Part shown: piece by piece, positions 30,983-39,855 of the stretch
Layout of the letters: each line of letters begins with the position of its first letter
Numbering within the stretch: position 1 is the stretch's first letter
Assembly (NCBI RefSeq): GCF_900446695.1
Contig: NZ_UAVP01000007.1
Location: 62,001 to 126,000 of the forward strand
Origin: Capnocytophaga sputigena
Lineage (GTDB): Bacteria > Bacteroidota > Bacteroidia > Flavobacteriales > Flavobacteriaceae
Length of the DNA stretch: 64,000 nucleotides
Direction of reading: 5' to 3'
Position numbers and translations under genes: made by a program
The notes under the pieces: model-generated
Seen by the model: the letters and a program-made list of their open reading frames with translations, nothing else
What the model was told of the DNA's origin: nothing
The model's database searches: none

Positions 30983-32627
30983 AGTTTATTACTTTGTCTA
31001 TCGACTTGAAGAAAGTATTCAAACTGTTCTTTTCAATCCCTTTAAGGTGATAAATAATTTCAGCTGAAGAGTTGTCGATGCGTTTGCACTCTATGTTAGT
31101 AGAATGTTGGGTAAATAAATCGAAAGCTAAACTGCCTTCACGGCTGTTTTTTTCTCTAATTATATCAACATACTCTTGTGGATAATCCTTAGGTTCTAAA
31201 CTCATATAGAGATAGGTGAGATCTTTGCTTACGTGTTTGCCAAAATCGGATTTCACTGCGTTGTTGCTCACACCGCCTTTTAGGAATGCTTCTACACCTT
31301 TAGGAGAATTACTACCGTAGAAAGCCTTATTGTTATAAGCAAAATAAAATGTGAGGTCTTTTTGGAGAGGGAGCTTGTAATAACCATTCTCTAACGCTAA
31401 ACTAGCAAGTGTTACCCCTTTGTCGAGGAGTGTTTTGTCGCCTATATTGAATGAGAGTCCAAAAATAGGAAACATTCTCTCTTTTTCTACTTCTTTGTAT
31501 TCATAGCCATCTTCACTTTGCTCATCTTCTACTAAATCATAGCTGATATATTTTTGATTTTCAAAACCTTCAATAGCTAACACAAAGCTACCACCAAAGA
31601 AATTGAGCACATTGTCCTTAGTAAGCCCCTGAGTGTTGAGGAGTTTCACGAGGTCGTCCTCATTGAGTTCTTTGCCAAATTGAGCTTTTAAAAACTCGTA
31701 GTAGTTTTTCACATTTACAGCGCCACCTATGGCTATAGGTAATTTTTCAGGGAAGTTTTTCAAGATATCTTTATCAAACGAGATATCATACAAGTCGTAT
31801 TTTTTTAAGAGTTTAGCAGTTTCTTCGTTGTAAATACTATAAGTAGTGAGCTTGATATCATCTTTACCAAAATCTATAAAGCCATAGAAATAAGAGTCTT
31901 TTTGCATATTGAAGAGACTTTTGTATAAAGAAGCTGCAATTCCATTGAGGAACATACTGTCGTCTTGCATAAAGCCTCCAAAATTCAACCATACATTGAT
32001 ATCCTTCTGTCCGTCTAAGAAATCAGAAAAGCCTTTGATATCAGTAATTTGCTCTGATTTACTTTGTTCATATAGTTTTTTAAGCACTACATCAACTCTT
32101 GTACTATAATTATCATTTACAAGGAAGAGCATTTTCTTGTTGTCCCAACTGAGGGATGCTCCTTCATTAAAATAAACGATGTTTAAAGCACCTTCTTTTT
32201 TGATGTCCAACTGAGCTTCTGTAGCTTGAGAGACTCTGTTTAGCAAGTCTTTAAATTTAGCGTCATCGCTTAGTACTGCAGTTACACCTATATAAGGGTT
32301 GCGGCTATCACCTCCGTATTTTTTACTGTCACATACAAAAAAGAAAGCGTTCTTTTTAAAGTCAACTCCTGAAGACTTAGGGTCTTTTAGAATTTCATTA
32401 AAAATTTTACCCATTTCCTTGTTGTCGTTGCTGATTTTCTCTTTGAGTTTTTGGAAATTCTTGAGTTGTTGTAATTCCTCTACATCGGCTTTTTGGTAAA
32501 GCGATTGCAAGTCGAATGAAACGACTACCATAGCATCTTTAGGAATTACTTTTAAGTTCTCACTTTTCTTAGAACAGGAAGTAAATCCTAAGGCTAATAC
32601 ACCTAATAATAAAATAAACTTTTTCAT
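30972..32627 (-). CDS. DUF4836-family lipoprotein in an export operon
   Basis: 551 residues. A lipoprotein signal peptide ends TSC with Cys18. The mature protein starts VIPKDAMVVVSFDLQSLYQKAD, the typical DUF4836 opening, and continues as a long repeated alpha/beta protein of the kind found in Bacteroidota outer-membrane or periplasmic lipoproteins. Function is unknown. Its place between a membrane-fusion protein and the ATPase/permease pair suggests it belongs to the same exporter, perhaps as a periplasmic accessory or a sensor of cargo. That is inference from gene order alone. Confidence 0.82.
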   Translation of the reverse strand: MKKFILLLGVLALGFTSCSKKSENLKVIPKDAMVVVSFDLQSLYQKADVEELQQLKNFQKLKEKISNDNKEMGKIFNEILKDPKSSGVDFKKNAFFFVCDSKKYGGDSRNPYIGVTAVLSDDAKFKDLLNRVSQATEAQLDIKKEGALNIVYFNEGASLSWDNKKMLFLVNDNYSTRVDVVLKKLYEQSKSEQITDIKGFSDFLDGQKDINVWLNFGGFMQDDSMFLNGIAASLYKSLFNMQKDSYFYGFIDFGKDDIKLTTYSIYNEETAKLLKKYDLYDISFDKDILKNFPEKLPIAIGGAVNVKNYYEFLKAQFGKELNEDDLVKLLNTQGLTKDNVLNFFGGSFVLAIEGFENQKYISYDLVEDEQSEDGYEYKEVEKERMFPIFGLSFNIGDKTLLDKGVTLASLALENGYYKLPLQKDLTFYFAYNNKAFYGSNSPKGVEAFLKGGVSNNAVKSDFGKHVSKDLTYLYMSLEPKDYPQEYVDIIREKNSREGSLAFDLFTQHSTNIECKRIDNSSAEIIYHLKGIEKNSLNTFFKSIDKVINYEN

Positions 32628-32638
32628 AGTATTAACTG

Positions 32639-33886
32639 TTATTTGTTATTTGTTAGTTGAACGGTATCTCCATTTTTTAAACTTTTACTCACAACGTTAT
32701 AAGGTCCTGTGATGATAGTTTCGTCTTTGGTGACACCTGAAAGAATTTCGATATGCACATTGTCCTGAATGCCTGTATTTACAGCGCGAAGTTCGGCTTT
32801 ACCGTTTTTGAACACGAATACTGCTTCTTGTTTTTTATCAGCGTCTTCTTTAGGCGTTTTAGGGTCGATTTCCGATTTTTTCTTTACAATAATAGCACTG
32901 ATAGGAACTGCTACTATATCTTTTTTGGTTTTAGTGAGTATATCAACAGTAGCAGTCATTCCTGGGCGGAAAGGAGAATAGCCCGCGGGCTTGCCTTCTA
33001 AAAGGTCTTTGTAAGAAGTTTCTTCTATATGTATTTTTACTTTGAAGTTCGTTACTTGGTCTACACTGGTGGTAGTGTTGGCGGTGTTCGCAATATTGGT
33101 AACCCTACCTTTGAACACGCGCTTGAGGTAAGCATCGACTTCTACATTCACTGAGTCGCCTACGCTTATCTTCACGATATCATTCTCATTTACATCTACC
33201 TCTACCTCCATATTGTGAAGGTTAGCCACGCGCATAATCTCAGTTCCCGTCATTTGCATCGTACCTACTACGCGCTCTCCTAACTCTACACTGAGTTTAG
33301 AAATAGTGCCATCAGTAGGTGAGTAGATAATTGTTTTTTTGAGGTTGTCTTGGGCTTCCGATACACTTGCCATCGCACTTTGTACATTGAAACGAGCCGA
33401 CTCGCGAGAGGCTTTGGCAACCTCATAGGCTGATACAGCTTTGTCCCAATCGGATTTAGAGATAACACCCTTTTCGTACAATACTTTGTTGCGTTTGTAA
33501 CTCTCTTCAGCTTCTTTGAGCGTTGCGGCTGATTGTTGTAAGCTCGCCCGTACGGTTTCTAAACTCGCTGCACTGCGCTTTACTACCGATTGGTAAATAT
33601 CAGGATTGATACGCACCAAAAGATCGCCTTTTTTGACCATTTGCCCTTCTTTTACAGGGAGTTCTATAATTTCTCCTGATACTTCTGAAGATAGTTTGAT
33701 TTCCAATTCAGGCTGTATTTTTCCTGTAGCGGATACTTTTTGGACAATAGTTGTAGGGGTAATTTTTTCTGTTTCAACAGTTAAGACATCACTGTTACCA
33801 CCAAACCAGCCTGCTTTTTTTCCGACAATTAGTACGATTAAAAGCAAGACAACGGATAAAATAATGAATATAGTTTTTCTTTTCAT
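32639..33886 (-). CDS. periplasmic adaptor (membrane-fusion protein, MacA/HlyD type)
   Basis: 415 residues from the ATG at 33886. A longer frame begins at 33913, but that codon falls inside the -7 box, and the shorter start gives MKRKTIFIILSVVLLLIVLIVG, a clean inner-membrane anchor. Then come a biotinyl-lipoyl half (IELPVKEGQMVKKGDLLVRI), a coiled-coil hairpin of about 90 residues, the second lipoyl half (IYSPTDGTISKL), a beta-barrel, and a membrane-proximal domain. It should bridge the FtsX-type permease to an outer-membrane channel encoded elsewhere. First gene of the four-gene operon. Confidence 0.9.
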   Translation of the reverse strand: MKRKTIFIILSVVLLLIVLIVGKKAGWFGGNSDVLTVETEKITPTTIVQKVSATGKIQPELEIKLSSEVSGEIIELPVKEGQMVKKGDLLVRINPDIYQSVVKRSAASLETVRASLQQSAATLKEAEESYKRNKVLYEKGVISKSDWDKAVSAYEVAKASRESARFNVQSAMASVSEAQDNLKKTIIYSPTDGTISKLSVELGERVVGTMQMTGTEIMRVANLHNMEVEVDVNENDIVKISVGDSVNVEVDAYLKRVFKGRVTNIANTANTTTSVDQVTNFKVKIHIEETSYKDLLEGKPAGYSPFRPGMTATVDILTKTKKDIVAVPISAIIVKKKSEIDPKTPKEDADKKQEAVFVFKNGKAELRAVNTGIQDNVHIEILSGVTKDETIITGPYNVVSKSLKNGDTVQLTNNK

Positions 33887-33910
33887 AACAATCAAGTTGT
33901 TTTTCAAAGG

Positions 33911-33918
33911 CAAAGATA
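33911..33918 (-). promoter_or_regulatory. -7 box of the MacA-like operon
   Basis: TATCTTTG on the minus strand (33918-33911), 25 nt before the ATG at 33886. It overlaps an alternative GTG/ATG start at 33913 and thereby argues against it. Confidence 0.6.
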
Positions 33919-33925
33919 ATAAAAA

Positions 33926-34001
33926 AATACGAATTACGAATTACGAATGACAAAAATAAGTATAATACTATTTTTAGTTCTTCCCTCGTAATTCGTAATT
34001 T
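33926..34001. repeat. inverted set of ACGAATT repeats between GH92 and the export operon
   Basis: Three tandem units of the type TACGAAT (33928-33950) face CTCGTAATTCGTAATTTG (33985-34002). The two sides can pair to a hairpin of more than 12 bp. The spacer also shares the AATGAC word with 5294-5330 and its complement with 54259-54290. Confidence 0.55.
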
Positions 34002-34013
34002 GTCTATCGTGAT

Positions 34014-36275
34014 TTACCTAAAAAACGTCATTTTTCCATTCTCTCTAAACGCTTCAAAAGGAACTTTAAAACCTTCTATTTTCTTGCCGTTGAGTTGAAC
34101 GTATTCTACCAAGTTATCAGTGCTGTTGCGAGCTACGGTTTTAATTAAAAACTTCTTATCTTCAGGTAGTTGTAAAGTTACAGTTTTGAATAAAGGATTT
34201 CCTAAAATATAAGTATCGTTAGCAGGAGTTACAGGGTAAAAACCTAAAGCTGAGAACACATACCACGCCGAGGTTTGTCCGTTATCCTCATCGCCGCAAT
34301 AACCATCGGGGGTAGGGGCGTAGAGTTTTTCCATTACCTCACGCAGTTTGGCTTGTGCTTTATGAGGTTTGCCAGCATAGTTATATAAGTAGATAAGATG
34401 TTGGATAGGTTGGTTGCCGTGAGCGTAGTTACCCATATCCATAATTTGCATTTCGCGTATTTCGTGTATGGTAAATCCGTAGTAAGAATCGTCAAACAAT
34501 GGTGGCATTTCAAATACTTCGTCTATCTTTTTCTCAAAAGCTTCTTTGCCTCCCATCAGTTGTATGAGTCCCTCAAAATCCTGAAATACCGACCAAGTAT
34601 AGTGCAAACTATTCCCTTCGGTAAACGCATCGCCCCATTTTAGCGGATTGAATGGCGATTGGAATTTGCCGTCCTTATTTTTACCTCGCATCCACTTAGT
34701 TTCGGGGTCAAATACATTTTTATAGCGTTTAGACTGCTCGTAGTACTGTTTGGCTATATCGGCTTTGCCCATTTTTTCTGCCATACGCGCAATGCAATAA
34801 TCGGCATAAGCGTACTCAAGGGTGCGAGCTACATTTTCGTTAATCTTCACATCATAAGGTACATAACCTAAAGTGTTGTAGTAATCCACTCCTTCGCGCC
34901 CTACCGATTTTACGGGTCTACCATCGTTTTGAGTAGCGTTTTTTAGCATTGCCTCTAAAAGAATTTCGGCATCAGCGGATTCTATATTTCCTTTTAGGTA
35001 AGCATCGGCAATGATAGAAGCTGAGTTTGAGCCTATCATACAATCCCTATGCCCCGGACTTGCCCACTCAGGTAACCAGCCCGATTCCTTATAAGCATTC
35101 ACCAATCCCTTCATCATCTGTTGGTTCATCTCGGGGTACAATAGGTTAAACAGCGGAAATACCGCGCGGAAAGTATCCCAAAAACCATTGTCGGTGAACA
35201 TATATCCTTTTTCTACCTTGCCATTATACGGACTGTAATGCACCATTTCGCTTGTTTTGTTGTATTCGTAGAAAGTGCGTGGGAAAAGCAGAGTGCGGTA
35301 CAAACAAGAGTAGAAAGTGCGCAAATGGTCTATGTTCTCGTCTTCCACTTGTATTTTGCTGAGTTCAGTTTCCCAAAGATTGAGAGCCTTTTGTTTGGTT
35401 TGCTCAAAAGTGTCGTTGCCCAGTTCTGTTTGCAAATTCAACAAGGCTTGTTCAGGTGAAATGAACGACGATGCTACTTTCACAGTTACCTGTTCGCCTC
35501 TTTTGGTGTTGAAACCTATCACAGCTCCTGTATGTTCACCCTTACTTTCAGTGTTTTTAGATAGTTTAAAACCGTTGCCCCACGTTTGTACGCTCTCAAA
35601 ATCTTTGTCGAAAGTAAGCACAAAGTAGTTGTGGAAGTTTTCGGGCACGCCCCCGCTGTTGTTGCGTGCATAACCTATAATCTTGCGTTCTTTAGGTAAT
35701 ACCTGTACCATCGAGCCCTTAAAATAAGCATCGAGAAGCAAATAAGCCTTGTCACTTTCGGGAAAGGTAATGCGAAACTGTGCGGCTCGTGAAGTAGGTG
35801 TAATCTCCACTGAGGTATCATAATCGGCTAAATACACTTTATAGTAATGAGGCTGAGCTGTTTCTGCTTTGTGCGAAAACCACGAGGCTCGCTCTTCTTC
35901 TTTGATTTTCAAGTCACCTACTACTGGCATCAATGCAAAAGCCCCATAGTCGTTAATCCACGGACTCGGTTGGTGAGTTTGCTTAAAACCTACGAGTTTA
36001 TCAGCGTGATATTGATATGCCCAGCCATCGCCCATTTTGTTTGTTTGGGGTGTCCAAAAATGCATACCCCAAGGCACAGCTATTGCGGGATAAGTATTGC
36101 CGTTAGAAAGACTAAATTTAGAATCAGTGCCCATCAGTGGGTTTACGTACTCGGTATAAAAAGTTTTGGGTACAATAGGTATATCGTCTTGCTGTTGAGG
36201 TTGTTTGTTTTCTGGAGTAGGAGAGGAGCAAGCAAACAAACTCCCTAAAAAGATGGTTGAAAATAATCGTTTCAT
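34014..36275 (-). CDS. GH92 alpha-mannosidase, lipoprotein
   Basis: 753 residues from the ATG at 36275. The frame extends upstream to 36326, but that would run through the promoter, and the lipobox FACS (MKRLFSTIFLGSLFACSS) fits the shorter start. GH92 blocks are clear: YVNPLMGTDS near the N terminus, GDGWAYQYH, WASPGHRDCMIGSNSASIIADAYLKG, and the C-terminal YCGDEDNGQTSAWYVFSALGFYPV. These calcium-dependent enzymes remove alpha-linked mannose from N-glycans, which fits a host-associated life. No SusC/SusD pair or other sugar gene is adjacent, so it is not in a classical utilisation locus. Confidence 0.94.
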   Translation of the reverse strand: MKRLFSTIFLGSLFACSSPTPENKQPQQQDDIPIVPKTFYTEYVNPLMGTDSKFSLSNGNTYPAIAVPWGMHFWTPQTNKMGDGWAYQYHADKLVGFKQTHQPSPWINDYGAFALMPVVGDLKIKEEERASWFSHKAETAQPHYYKVYLADYDTSVEITPTSRAAQFRITFPESDKAYLLLDAYFKGSMVQVLPKERKIIGYARNNSGGVPENFHNYFVLTFDKDFESVQTWGNGFKLSKNTESKGEHTGAVIGFNTKRGEQVTVKVASSFISPEQALLNLQTELGNDTFEQTKQKALNLWETELSKIQVEDENIDHLRTFYSCLYRTLLFPRTFYEYNKTSEMVHYSPYNGKVEKGYMFTDNGFWDTFRAVFPLFNLLYPEMNQQMMKGLVNAYKESGWLPEWASPGHRDCMIGSNSASIIADAYLKGNIESADAEILLEAMLKNATQNDGRPVKSVGREGVDYYNTLGYVPYDVKINENVARTLEYAYADYCIARMAEKMGKADIAKQYYEQSKRYKNVFDPETKWMRGKNKDGKFQSPFNPLKWGDAFTEGNSLHYTWSVFQDFEGLIQLMGGKEAFEKKIDEVFEMPPLFDDSYYGFTIHEIREMQIMDMGNYAHGNQPIQHLIYLYNYAGKPHKAQAKLREVMEKLYAPTPDGYCGDEDNGQTSAWYVFSALGFYPVTPANDTYILGNPLFKTVTLQLPEDKKFLIKTVARNSTDNLVEYVQLNGKKIEGFKVPFEAFRENGKMTFFR

Positions 36276-36296
36276 AAGGTGTTTTTTATTTGAAGG

Positions 36297-36326
36297 CAAA
36301 GGTAGTAATAAATTTTCAATTAACAA
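36297..36326 (-). promoter_or_regulatory. GH92 gene promoter
   Basis: On the minus strand TTG (36326-36324), 19-nt spacer, TACCTTTG (36304-36297). The ATG lies 22 nt downstream. Confidence 0.7.
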
Positions 36327-36424
36327 GTTTTATAACTTACTTAAACTCAATATTATTTCTTGTGTAAAATTGGCACATTAATTGCTGACTTTCTCAAAAT
36401 TAAATCTAAATCCCTGATTATACA

Positions 36425-36456
36425 TTGCAAAATGTTGAACAAAAGTTTTATTTTTG
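36425..36456 (+). promoter_or_regulatory. promoter of the DUF3108 gene
   Basis: TTG (36425-36427), 21-nt spacer, TATTTTTG (36449-36456), 29 nt ahead of the ATG at 36485. Confidence 0.65.
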
Positions 36457-36484
36457 AAGGTTAGGGAACTAAAAAAAGAAACTT

Positions 36485-37270
36485 ATGAAAAACAAATCTT
36501 TATTCATTGCTCTTTTCTCTTGTTTGCTGGCACCATTGTCGGCACAAACTTCAGATTTGCCTTTTAAAGGAGGTGAATGGTTGCGTTTTAAAGTAAAATA
36601 TGGTGTTTTTAATGCTAGTATTGCTACAATGTCGGTCAAAGAAGAGATGTATGGAGGTGAAAAAGTGTATCACGCTGTTGGAAAAGGGGCTACTACCGGC
36701 TTGGCACGCGTATTTTTTAAAGTAGATGATACTTATGAGAGTTATTTTGGCATCACCGATGGCAAACCGCGTCTTTTTATCCGCAATATCTACGAAGGTG
36801 GCTATACTAAATATTTAAAAATGTACTTCAATCACACTGATAACAAAGTGAAAATCCACAATATGGAAAACGGTAAAGATACCGAAATTTCTTTCCAACC
36901 TGGGCTTCACGATGTGATTTCGGCTTTCTACGCTCTTCGCCACCACCCCGATATCGAAAATATGAAAGTGGGCGGACAAATCACTTTGGATATGATTTTC
37001 GATGACGATGAAGTGTATAAATTCAAACTTAAACTCCTCGGTCGTGAGAAAGTAAAAACGCATTTTGGTACTGTAAATACGCTTAAATTCTGTCCGTTAG
37101 TGCAAGATGGTCGCGTGTTTAAAGAAGAAGAAAGTATCACAATGTGGATTACCGACGACAAGAACAAAGTACCTGTAAAACTGCGTGCTGCCTTGCGTGT
37201 AGGCTCATTAGTAGCTGAGCTCGACGGCTTTAACAATCTCAAAAATGAAACCGATTTGAAAAAAAATTAA
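36485..37270 (+). CDS. DUF3108 periplasmic protein
   Basis: 261 residues with a signal peptide (cleavage after LSAQ, near residue 20). The mature protein is a single all-beta domain of the DUF3108 family: FKGGEWLRFKVKYGVFNASIATMSV at the start, a central YTKYLKMYFNHTDNKVKIH, HDVISAFYALR, and the late KFCPLVQDGRVFKEEESITMWITDDKNKVPVKLRA. Members are likely periplasmic ligand binders with a beta-barrel-like fold, and no substrate is established. It is monocistronic, with its own promoter, and the Sel1-repeat gene behind it has another. Confidence 0.85.
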   Translation: MKNKSLFIALFSCLLAPLSAQTSDLPFKGGEWLRFKVKYGVFNASIATMSVKEEMYGGEKVYHAVGKGATTGLARVFFKVDDTYESYFGITDGKPRLFIRNIYEGGYTKYLKMYFNHTDNKVKIHNMENGKDTEISFQPGLHDVISAFYALRHHPDIENMKVGGQITLDMIFDDDEVYKFKLKLLGREKVKTHFGTVNTLKFCPLVQDGRVFKEEESITMWITDDKNKVPVKLRAALRVGSLVAELDGFNNLKNETDLKKN

Positions 37271-37302
37271 GTATATTGTATAGATAGTTTATTTTTTTTA
37301 CG

Positions 37303-37310
37303 TATATTTG
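37303..37310 (+). promoter_or_regulatory. -7 box of the Sel1-repeat gene
   Basis: TATATTTG, 41 nt ahead of the ATG at 37352. A TTG at 37276-37278 gives a long 24-nt spacer. The longer possible start at 37310 begins inside this box and is therefore unlikely. Confidence 0.55.
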
Positions 37311-37351
37311 TGCCCTCAAACAATATAATCTCAAAAATAAACAATTATACT

Positions 37352-39784
37352 ATGAAAAACTTGTTTTTAGCAGTCTCTGTTTTTCTTGCCTCTTTAGCGT
37401 ACGGGCAAGATTCAAGTGTGAAAAAACTAATGAAACTCGCTGAAAAAGGCGATGTGAAAGCTCAATCGGAATTAGCCGAAGCCTATCTAAAAGGCAAAGG
37501 AGTAAAACGCTCTTTTCAGGATGCTGCCCTTTGGCTTGAAAAAGTAGCCGAAACAGGCGATGCTCAAGCACAATACCAGCTTGCTCACCTTCATCTTGAT
37601 GGTAAAGGGATGCCTAAATCTGAAGAAAAAGGAGCTGAATGGCTTGCTAAAGCTGCCGAAAATGGTAACCAAAAAGCCGAACAAGAACTCGCCCTCTGTT
37701 ATCGCGATGGTCGTGGCGTTGCTCAGTCTACCGAAAAGTACTACGCTTGGATTGAAAAGAATGCCGATAATGAAAAAGCTGAAACTTTGCTTGATCTTGC
37801 CAAAGCGTATTACGCTGGCGATGGTGTAACCAAAGATGTGAACAAAGCTAAGTTTTGGGCTGAAAAAGCTGCTAAAAAAGGAAGTAAAGATGCTGATTTT
37901 CTCCTTGCTACTTGGGTGTACGAAACCAATCCTTCTAACCCCGATGGAATACAACGCTTGATGCAAGTTGCTGAAAAAGGTGATGCCGAGGCACAAGCAA
38001 TGATAGGAGAGTCTTACCTCAATGGTAAAGGGGTAGAACAATCTGAAAGTAAAGCGATAGAATGGTTTGAGAAGGCAGCAGCCAAAGGTAATGCTACAGC
38101 ACTCTATCATTTAGCTAATTTCTACTTCTATGGCAATAGTCCACTCATAGGTAAATTTCCTAAAAAAGCACTCGATTACTACACTCAAGCAGCTAATAAA
38201 GGCAATGTAGATGCTCAAAGACAATTGGCAGTATGCCTCTATAATGGTATTGGCGGAGCAGCTTCTCAACGCGATGCTTTCAACTGGATTCTCAAAGCAG
38301 TGAATGCTAATCCTTCTCCTATAACCGAAAATAATTTAGCTGTATGTTATGCTACAGGCAATGGCACACGCCAATCAGTAGCTCAGGCAGTAGAACTCTT
38401 CCGAAAAGCTGCTGATGCAGGCGATGTAACCGCTCAATATAACTTAGGAACTCTCTTGCTTGAAGAACCACAGCAAGATGTGAAAAAAGCCTTTGAATAC
38501 CTTGAAAAAGCAGCCGCTCAAAACCACCTACTTGCACTTAAAAAATTAGGTGATTTGAACTTCACAGGAAAATATACAAATCAATCTTACGCTCGTGCTT
38601 TTGAGTATTACAATAAAGCTGCAAAACTTACTCCTACCCCTGAAAATCAAATGTTAGATTATTTCTATCAAGGGCAAGCCGATGCTTATGCTGATGTGCT
38701 TTTCACCCTTTCTCAATGCTATGCTGATGGTAAAGGAGTGAAAAAATCACCACGTGAAGCTGCTAAATGGGCGATGAAAGCTGCCGATTTGTCACACAAA
38801 GGAGCTTTTGATTGGTTGCTCAAAAAAGTAGAAGCAAACGATTTAAAAGAAACTCCTGAAGTTATCCTCACCGTTGCCGATGGTTATTTCTATGGCAAAG
38901 GAGTGAAAAAACAAAACGACAAAGCTTTTGCTCTATACGAAAAACTTGCTAAACAACAAGACAATATGCAAGCACAAAAACGCTTGATTGAATATTATTT
39001 TGAGGCAAAAAACCCTCAAAAAGATGAAGAAAAAGCAGTGTACTGGAGTGAACGTGTTGCTAAAAAAGGTGATGCTGAAACTCAGTACAATTTGGGCAAA
39101 CACTATATGACTTTAGTGCCTGATGTAGCTCCTGCTCCTAAAGAAAAACCAGCTCCAGAACCTAAAACCCCTGCCCCTGCAAAAGGAAAAACAGCTACAG
39201 TTACTACTGCAGCTGCTACCGCTACTCCTACAACACGTACCAGAGTGCGCCCTTCAGCACGCCCTACAATAACAGAAAATACTCCTGCAAAGGCGCCTGC
39301 GGTGAACAACCGCACTGTTGCTCAACATAGAGTAGCACACAATGCCCCTGCCCCTAAAACACCTATGAAACGCCTCAATGAACACAAAGGGGTACTTTGG
39401 CTCTCCAAAGCTGCCGAACAAAATAATGTAGCAGCACTCACTGAACTCGGTGCTTACTATGAAAGCAAACAAGATTTCGGTCAAGCGGTAACTCAATACC
39501 AAAAAGCTGCTCATCGCGAATACGCTGAAGGACAATACAAATTAGGAAATTGTTATTATAATGGTAGTGGTTTAGAACGCTCTAACGAAAAAGCCGCCGA
39601 CTATTATAAACGCGCAGCTCGCCAAGGTTATGCGCCTGCACAATTCCGCTTGGGTAATTGCTATTATCACGGCGAAGGTATCCAGCAATCCGATGCTCGT
39701 GCTATCGATTGGTTTGATCAAGCCTGCGATAGTGGTGAAAAACAAGCCTGCGATATGCTAAAAGTTGCAGTAGCTAAAAAATAA
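37352..39784 (+). CDS. Sel1-repeat (SLR) periplasmic protein
   Basis: 810 residues from the ATG at 37352, which begins a clean signal peptide (MKNLFLAVSVFLASLAYGQ). It carries at least fifteen Sel1-like repeats of 36-44 residues with the pattern AQxxLAxxYxxGxGVxxSxxxAxxWxxKAAExG. An Ala/Pro/Thr-rich low-complexity linker (nucleotides about 39118-39370) splits off the last few repeats. Sel1 solenoids act as scaffolds for protein complexes, often at the envelope. Partners are unknown. A strong terminator follows. Confidence 0.9.
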   Translation: MKNLFLAVSVFLASLAYGQDSSVKKLMKLAEKGDVKAQSELAEAYLKGKGVKRSFQDAALWLEKVAETGDAQAQYQLAHLHLDGKGMPKSEEKGAEWLAKAAENGNQKAEQELALCYRDGRGVAQSTEKYYAWIEKNADNEKAETLLDLAKAYYAGDGVTKDVNKAKFWAEKAAKKGSKDADFLLATWVYETNPSNPDGIQRLMQVAEKGDAEAQAMIGESYLNGKGVEQSESKAIEWFEKAAAKGNATALYHLANFYFYGNSPLIGKFPKKALDYYTQAANKGNVDAQRQLAVCLYNGIGGAASQRDAFNWILKAVNANPSPITENNLAVCYATGNGTRQSVAQAVELFRKAADAGDVTAQYNLGTLLLEEPQQDVKKAFEYLEKAAAQNHLLALKKLGDLNFTGKYTNQSYARAFEYYNKAAKLTPTPENQMLDYFYQGQADAYADVLFTLSQCYADGKGVKKSPREAAKWAMKAADLSHKGAFDWLLKKVEANDLKETPEVILTVADGYFYGKGVKKQNDKAFALYEKLAKQQDNMQAQKRLIEYYFEAKNPQKDEEKAVYWSERVAKKGDAETQYNLGKHYMTLVPDVAPAPKEKPAPEPKTPAPAKGKTATVTTAAATATPTTRTRVRPSARPTITENTPAKAPAVNNRTVAQHRVAHNAPAPKTPMKRLNEHKGVLWLSKAAEQNNVAALTELGAYYESKQDFGQAVTQYQKAAHREYAEGQYKLGNCYYNGSGLERSNEKAADYYKRAARQGYAPAQFRLGNCYYHGEGIQQSDARAIDWFDQACDSGEKQACDMLKVAVAKK

Positions 39785-39804
39785 ATATTCACAACACTAC
39801 AAAT

Positions 39805-39837
39805 AAAAAAGCTGTCCAACTCTGGGCAGCTTTTTTT
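39805..39837. terminator. intrinsic terminator of the Sel1-repeat gene
   Basis: GCTGTCC (39811-39817) pairs with GGGCAGC (39824-39830), with one G-T pair, flanked by six A and seven T. It can serve the convergent acyltransferase gene as well. Confidence 0.9.
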
Positions 39838-39855
39838 ATTATTATTCATCTTGTC

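Noticed and set aside
33887-33913. Longer start for the MacA-like adaptor
   Set aside because: The start at 33913 lies inside the promoter box TATCTTTG, and the ATG at 33886 gives the usual membrane anchor.
36276-36326. Longer start for the GH92 enzyme
   Set aside because: It would run through the promoter, and a lipoprotein signal begins exactly at 36275.
37310-37351. Longer start for the Sel1-repeat protein
   Set aside because: The codon at 37310 falls at the end of the -7 box, and the ATG at 37352 opens a clean signal peptide.
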